Below are positions 5,135-9,320 of a DNA stretch of 9,320 nucleotides, piece after piece. The translations under genes were made by a program, and so were the position numbers. The notes beneath the pieces were generated by a model that saw nothing but the letters and a program-made list of their open reading frames with translations, ran no database searches and had not been told where the DNA came from. Position 1 is the first letter of the stretch; each line of letters opens with the position of its first letter. The stretch comes from Bacilli bacterium (GTDB lineage Bacteria > Bacillota_I > Bacilli_A > Izemoplasmatales > Hujiaoplasmataceae), in the NCBI GenBank assembly GCA_018400565.1, contig JAGYMP010000222.1:1-9320 (forward strand). Reading direction: 5' to 3'.

Positions 5135-8100
5135 ATGTCGAAAAAGAAAGAATACCAGTCAATGGATGGTAATCAGGCGGCGGCATATTGCTCATATCCG
5201 TTTACTGAAGTCGCCGGGATTTACCCGATCACGCCTTCAAGTCCGATTCCCGAACACATCGATAACTGGGCCGCACAGGGAAAGAAAAACCTGTTCGGCA
5301 TGCCCGTAAAAGTCGTTGAGATGCAATCCGAGGCAGGTGCCGCGGGAACCGTCCACGGCTCACTCACCAACGGTGCACTCACGACAACATTCACTGCATC
5401 ACAGGGATTATTGTTAAAAGTCCCCAACATGTACAAAATCGCCGGTGAACTTCTCCCCGGTGTCATTCACGTTGCCGCAAGGAGCATTGCGGCCCACGCA
5501 TTGTCCATTTTCGGTGACCATCAGGATGTCATGGCCACGCGTCCGACCGGGTTCGCGATCTTAGCATCCGGCTCGGTTCAGGAAACCATGGATTTAGGCG
5601 GCATCGCACACCTGGCGGCCATCAAATCATCCATTCCTTTCCTGCATTTCTTTGACGGCTTCCGCACCTCACATGAGGTCGATAAAGTCGAAGTCATGGA
5701 CTATGATGTCTACGATCGTCTTTTGGACCGCGAAGCCATCAAGAAATTCCGTGCCCGTGCCATGAATTCGGAACGTCCGAACACACGCGGCACCGCACAA
5801 AACGATGACGTGTATTTCCAGGCGAAGGAAGTCCAGGAGAAATATTACCGTCCCATCCCGGACATCGTGGCGGATTACATGGACGAAATTTCCAAAGAAA
5901 CCGGTCGCGATTACCAACCGTTCACCTATTACGGACCCGACGATGCCACCGATGTGATCGTGGCGATGGGATCCGTGACCCAAACGATCCGCGACGTCGT
6001 CGATTACAAGACTTCGCAGGATGAAAAAGTCGGGGTTGTGAGCGTTCATCTCTACAGACCGTTCTCTGAGGAATATTTCTTCAAAGCCATCCCGGACACG
6101 GTCGAAAGGATCGCCGTGCTCGACCGCACGAAAGAACCCGGAAGTGCCGGCGAACCGCTTTACCTTGATGTGAAATCACTTTATTACGGCAAAGAAAATG
6201 CCCCGAAGATCGTCGGCGGACGTTATGGGCTTTCCAGCAAAGACACAACCCCCGCACAGATCTTCGCTGTTTACAAAAATTTACGGGGTGAACTGAAGGA
6301 TCGTTTCACGATCGGCATCGAAGACGATGTGCTCGGTTCCTCGCTTCCCGTTGAGGAAACCCCTGATGTGGGCGATGAAAAAATCACCGAAATTCTCTTC
6401 TTCGGCATCGGCGGCGACGGAACGGTCGGCGCGGTCAAGAACATTTCCAAAATCATCGGTGACACCACGGATCTTTACGGACAGACTTATGCGTCCTATG
6501 ATTCAAAGAAAGCCGGCGGTGTGACGAGAATCCATCTCCGCTTCAATGAAAACCCGATTCGTTCGACGTATCTCGTCAACCATCCGCATTATATTTCCTG
6601 CACGCGTGAGAATTACACCCACCGTTTCGATCTCCTGAAGGGGATCCGTCCCGGGGGCACGTTCCTTCTCAACACGTCGCGTGACAAAGACGAAATCATC
6701 GAGTTCCTGCCCAATGACGTCAAACGCATCATGGCTCAGAAAGATGTCAACTTCTATATCATTCCCGCATACGATCTCGCCAAGGAAATCGGCGAATCGA
6801 AACTGGTCTCGACGATCATGCAGGCGGCATTCTTTAAACTGAACCCGCAGATCATGAATTTTGACAAGGCTCAGGACGCCATGAAGAAAGCTGCGAAGAA
6901 ATCCTTCTCCAGCAAAGGCGAAAAAATCGTCAAGATGAACTATGAAGCCGTCGACAAAGGCGCCGACGGACTCATCAAGGTTGACATCGATCCCGGATGG
7001 AAGAAATTGGATGACGAGGCCCAAGAGAAAGAAGACCGTCCGGACTTCGTGAAAAACATTGCGGATCCCGTCAATGCCATCAACGGCTATGAATTGCCGG
7101 TCTCGGCATTCGAGGATTACGCCGACGGCACGATTCCCAACAGCACGGCCGCATACGAAAAACGCGGCGTGGCCGAAGTGGTTTCCGAATGGATTTCCGA
7201 TAACTGCATCCAATGCAACATGTGTTCCTATGCATGTCCGCATGCGGTCATCCGTCCGGTATTGGCGACCGAAGACGAAGCCAAGGACGCACCGGAAGGG
7301 ACCGAATGGAAGGATGCCAGAGGCAAAGGTCTCGACGGACTCAAATACCGCATCCAGATCTCTGTGCTTGATTGCACGGGCTGCGGTGTCTGTGTCGATG
7401 TCTGCCCGGCTCCCGAAAAGGCGCTCAAGATGACGCCGATTGCCGAAAGAATCGATGCTGATGAGCACAAACGTCACGAATATATGACAGACAATGTCAC
7501 AAACAAAGGCAACCTCCTTGACAAGACATCCTACAAGAACGTTCAATTCCAGCAACCGCTGTTTGAATTTTCGGGTGCTTGCCCGGGTTGCGGTGAAACT
7601 CCATACATCAAATTTGCCACACAGTTATTCGGCGACCGCATGATCATTGCGAACGCCACCGGTTGTTCGTCCATTTACGGCGGGTCGTTCCCCTCCTCAC
7701 CGTACACGAAAGACAAAGCCAGCGGACGCGGACCCGCATGGGCCAACTCCCTGTTCGAGGACAACGCCGAATTCGGTTTCGGCATGGCGATCGCCCAACG
7801 GACGCTTCGCAACCGTATCGAAAACGTGATTGAGACACAAAGTGACGATTTTGAAAGCGATGAACTGAAAGATCTGTTGAACGAGTGGGTCGAAAACCGC
7901 GAAGACGGCGAAAAAACACTCGAACTCTCAGAAAAGATCGTTCCGTTGCTTGAAAAAGAAGAATCGGACGCCGCCAAGGAAATCCTTGACCTTCAGGATC
8001 AATTGGTCAAACAATCCACATGGATCATCGGTGGCGACGGATGGGCCTACGACATCGGTTACGGCGGATTGGATCATGTCATCGCCAACAACGAAGACGT

Positions 8101-8683
8101 GAACGTTCTCGTGCTCGACACGCAGGTTTATTCGAACACCGGCGGACAATCATCGAAAGCCGCCGCGAGAGGTTCGATCGCGAAATTCACCGCGGCCGGA
8201 AAAACGACCGCGAAAAAAGATTTGGGCGCCCTTGCGATGACCTATGAGAATGCTTATGTCGCACAGATCTCCCACGGCGCGAATCCCACCCAGCTTCTCA
8301 AAGCCATGAAAGAAGCCGAGGAATATCCCGGACCTTCAATCATTCTGGCCTACTCACCCTGTATCGCCCATGGCATCAGCGGTGGCATGACCAATTCCAA
8401 CGCAGAAGCCAAGATGGCCACAAAATGCGGCCACTGGCCCCTCTTCAGATATGATCCGCGTTTGATCGATGAAGGCAAGAACCCCTTCCAACTCGATACG
8501 AAGAAACCGGAATGGGATAAATACGAAGACTTCCTGTTGAACGAAAACAGATACCGTCAACTGAAGAACAAGTATCCCGACGAAGCGGACAAATTGCTCG
8601 AAGCCAACATGAAAGACGCCAAACGGCGCTATCAGATGTATGAGCGTTATGCTGCAATGGATTATTCCAACGCCAACGAATAA
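5135..8683 (+). CDS. nifJ: Pyruvate:ferredoxin (flavodoxin) oxidoreductase, single-chain form
   Basis: A 1182-residue cytoplasmic enzyme that converts pyruvate, CoA and oxidised ferredoxin or flavodoxin to acetyl-CoA, CO2 and reduced carrier, the main pyruvate-oxidising step in many anaerobes. Length is normal for the fused homodimeric type. The N-terminal pyrimidine-binding domain has YPITPSSP (30-37), with Thr33, Glu66 and Arg116 at the spacing of the active-site Thr31, Glu64 and Arg114 of Desulfovibrio africanus PFOR. A two-cluster ferredoxin domain holds CIQCNMCSYAC (Cys691, 694, 697, 701) and CTGCGVCVDVC (Cys747, 750, 753, 757). The third [4Fe-4S] cluster is bound by Cys816, 819, 844 and 1076, matching the D. 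africanus spacing closely. Thiamine diphosphate is held by the GDGWAYDIGYGG segment (967-978) and DTQVYSNTGGQ downstream. All catalytic and cluster ligands are present. The gene has its own strong promoter and a strong terminator, so it forms a single-gene unit. Codon use is more C-rich than that of the export genes, as expected for high expression. Confidence 0.98.
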   Translation: MSKKKEYQSMDGNQAAAYCSYPFTEVAGIYPITPSSPIPEHIDNWAAQGKKNLFGMPVKVVEMQSEAGAAGTVHGSLTNGALTTTFTASQGLLLKVPNMYKIAGELLPGVIHVAARSIAAHALSIFGDHQDVMATRPTGFAILASGSVQETMDLGGIAHLAAIKSSIPFLHFFDGFRTSHEVDKVEVMDYDVYDRLLDREAIKKFRARAMNSERPNTRGTAQNDDVYFQAKEVQEKYYRPIPDIVADYMDEISKETGRDYQPFTYYGPDDATDVIVAMGSVTQTIRDVVDYKTSQDEKVGVVSVHLYRPFSEEYFFKAIPDTVERIAVLDRTKEPGSAGEPLYLDVKSLYYGKENAPKIVGGRYGLSSKDTTPAQIFAVYKNLRGELKDRFTIGIEDDVLGSSLPVEETPDVGDEKITEILFFGIGGDGTVGAVKNISKIIGDTTDLYGQTYASYDSKKAGGVTRIHLRFNENPIRSTYLVNHPHYISCTRENYTHRFDLLKGIRPGGTFLLNTSRDKDEIIEFLPNDVKRIMAQKDVNFYIIPAYDLAKEIGESKLVSTIMQAAFFKLNPQIMNFDKAQDAMKKAAKKSFSSKGEKIVKMNYEAVDKGADGLIKVDIDPGWKKLDDEAQEKEDRPDFVKNIADPVNAINGYELPVSAFEDYADGTIPNSTAAYEKRGVAEVVSEWISDNCIQCNMCSYACPHAVIRPVLATEDEAKDAPEGTEWKDARGKGLDGLKYRIQISVLDCTGCGVCVDVCPAPEKALKMTPIAERIDADEHKRHEYMTDNVTNKGNLLDKTSYKNVQFQQPLFEFSGACPGCGETPYIKFATQLFGDRMIIANATGCSSIYGGSFPSSPYTKDKASGRGPAWANSLFEDNAEFGFGMAIAQRTLRNRIENVIETQSDDFESDELKDLLNEWVENREDGEKTLELSEKIVPLLEKEESDAAKEILDLQDQLVKQSTWIIGGDGWAYDIGYGGLDHVIANNEDVNVLVLDTQVYSNTGGQSSKAAARGSIAKFTAAGKTTAKKDLGALAMTYENAYVAQISHGANPTQLLKAMKEAEEYPGPSIILAYSPCIAHGISGGMTNSNAEAKMATKCGHWPLFRYDPRLIDEGKNPFQLDTKKPEWDKYEDFLLNENRYRQLKNKYPDEADKLLEANMKDAKRRYQMYERYAAMDYSNANE

Positions 8684-8701
8684 ACACATTGAACATGCAT
8701 C

Positions 8702-8733
8702 AGGCCGTCCGGACATACCGGACGGCCTTTTTT
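8702..8733 (+). terminator. Strong intrinsic terminator after the oxidoreductase gene
   Basis: A perfect 10-bp GC-rich stem, GGCCGTCCGG (8703-8712) and CCGGACGGCC (8718-8727), has a 5-base loop (ACATA) and is followed by six T residues (8728-8733). A flanking A-T pair can extend the stem. It lies 19 bases after the TAA stop. Confidence 0.95.
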
Positions 8734-8768
8734 ATTGGGATTGTGATAAAAACAACACATAAAAAATG

Positions 8769-8797
8769 TTTTAAAAAAGCGGGATTTGTTATATAAT
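8769..8797 (+). promoter_or_regulatory. Promoter of the lipoprotein gene
   Basis: A perfect TATAAT at 8792-8797 has only a poor -35 candidate (TTTTAA, 8769-8774, three of six matches) at 17 bases. The upstream DNA is A/T-rich with A-tracts (about 8749-8778), which may act as an UP element or make up for the weak -35. The expected start of transcription is near 8803-8805, next to a perfect palindrome. Confidence 0.6.
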
Positions 8798-8805
8798 AAA
8801 GAATA

Positions 8806-8817
8806 GTCAATATTGAC
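8806..8817. promoter_or_regulatory. 12-bp perfect palindrome at the expected transcription start, operator candidate
   Basis: GTCAATATTGAC is a perfect palindrome lying 8 bases after the -10 box. With one mismatched pair it extends to 18 bases (8803-8820). A dimeric repressor bound here would block initiation. It also contains TTGACA (8813-8818), but no -10 box lies at a suitable distance downstream, so that part is not read as a promoter. Confidence 0.45.
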
Positions 8818-8846
8818 AATACACACGATGAGGAGCGTATGAACAT

Positions 8847-9320
8847 ATGAAGCTTTTTTTGAAAAAAGGAATGACGTTGACCTTGGGGGTCTTTTTGCTG
8901 TTTGCAATCATCGCCTGCGGTGAAGAAACCACAACGACCGAAAATGAATCCGGGGACATCCCGCCCGTCCCCGCGTTGAGTGAACCTGACGGCGTCTTTT
9001 ATGAAACCGATGATTATCAGGTCTCATACGGGGAGATTTATGATGAGTTCAAGACACAAAACGGTCTGAGCGAATTGCTTGCCATGGTCGATGGCGAACT
9101 TCTGGTTGATTATTTTGATGATATCACGGAAGACATGATGAACGACAAACGCAACAAACTCATGTTCAACACGACCGATCCCGACAAACTTGCCGAGTTC
9201 ACCGACGACGAACGCGCCGATGCCTTGGAGGCCTATGAGAACACGCTTTATCTAAAAGGCTATTCCGGCGATTCGGAGGATGATTATCTCCGCTTGCTCA
9301 TCGCCAGGGACTTGTATGCG
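8847..9320 (+). CDS. Lipoprotein with PrsA/SurA-like N-terminal region (3' end outside window)
   Basis: The reading frame runs 158 codons to the right edge with no stop, so the gene is 3'-truncated by the window. A lysine-bearing n-region (2-7), a hydrophobic core (about 9-22) and the lipobox IIAC (21-24) predict lipid attachment at Cys24 and anchoring on the outer face of the membrane. A Thr/Glu/Pro-rich linker follows (about 26-47). From about 49 the segment GVFYETDDYQVSYGEIYDEF, then a helix around NGLSELLAMVDGELLVDYF, resembles the N-terminal region of PrsA/SurA-type chaperones and peptidyl-prolyl isomerases. The chain is strongly acidic. No isomerase domain lies in the visible part, so the foldase assignment is tentative. 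An AGGAG site (8831-8835) is 11 bases from the chosen ATG, slightly long. The nearer ATG at 8839 is out of frame and stops after three codons. If it is a foldase, it would assist exported proteins such as those at the left of the window. Confidence 0.75.
   Translation, partial: MKLFLKKGMTLTLGVFLLFAIIACGEETTTTENESGDIPPVPALSEPDGVFYETDDYQVSYGEIYDEFKTQNGLSELLAMVDGELLVDYFDDITEDMMNDKRNKLMFNTTDPDKLAEFTDDERADALEAYENTLYLKGYSGDSEDDYLRLLIARDLYA

Noticed and set aside
6503..7555. A 350-codon open frame on the minus strand
   Set aside because: It lies wholly inside the oxidoreductase gene, opposite codons whose product carries all expected cysteine clusters; its own translation shows no recognisable domain. 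It is a composition shadow.
8813..8841. Perfect -35-like TTGACA at 8813-8818
   Set aside because: There is no -10-like hexamer at 16-18 bases downstream; the hexamer is better explained as half of the palindrome.
8839..8850. ATG at 8839 close to the AGGAG site
   Set aside because: Its frame stops after three codons and is not that of the lipoprotein; the ATG at 8847 gives a complete lipoprotein signal.
1..9320. CRISPR arrays, tRNA or rRNA genes, insertion sequences, attachment sites
   Set aside because: Reading through the window I saw no regularly spaced repeats, no tRNA-like cloverleaf in the gaps (all short), no transposase and no terminal repeats.

Overview
The window comes from an anaerobic or facultatively fermentative member of the Bacillota/Mycoplasmatota lineage. 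A deep-branching Bacilli group such as the Izemoplasmatales or Acholeplasmatales type is my best guess from protein style, but the sequence does not fix it. The evidence is a long pyruvate:ferredoxin oxidoreductase, a SipW-type (ER-type) signal peptidase with two matching substrates, a WalJ/YycJ-type hydrolase, a lipoprotein with a lipobox, Gram-positive promoters (TATAAT, TTGTCA) and strong AGGAGG ribosome binding sites. Base composition is close to half G+C. TGA serves as a normal stop, so the mycoplasma code (TGA = Trp) is not in use. All genes are on the + strand.

Layout. (1) Positions 2-3288 look like one transcription unit of four closely packed genes: the 3' part of a large protein with a lysine/glutamate-rich coiled-coil tail (possibly DUF2357-related), two small secreted proteins whose N-termini are SipW-type signal peptides, and the SipW-like signal peptidase itself. 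An intrinsic terminator overlaps the end of the peptidase gene. (2) An extended -10 promoter drives a two-gene unit: a WalJ/YycJ-like metallo-beta-lactamase-fold hydrolase and an overlapping (ATGA) choline-kinase/LicA-like phosphotransferase. (3) A near-consensus promoter drives the 1182-residue pyruvate:ferredoxin oxidoreductase, which ends in a strong intrinsic terminator. (4) A new promoter with a 12-bp perfect palindrome at its expected transcription start leads into a lipoprotein gene that resembles PrsA/SurA-type chaperones and runs off the right edge.

How they fit. The first unit is an export cassette: SipW-like peptidases process the cognate signal peptides of TasA/CalY-like fibre or matrix proteins, and here peptidase and two candidate substrates sit together. 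The second unit pairs a hydrolase of the WalJ family with a small-molecule kinase. The oxidoreductase supplies acetyl-CoA and reduced ferredoxin and is transcribed on its own. The export cassette, with an unrecognised coiled-coil protein upstream, is the least ordinary part of the window.
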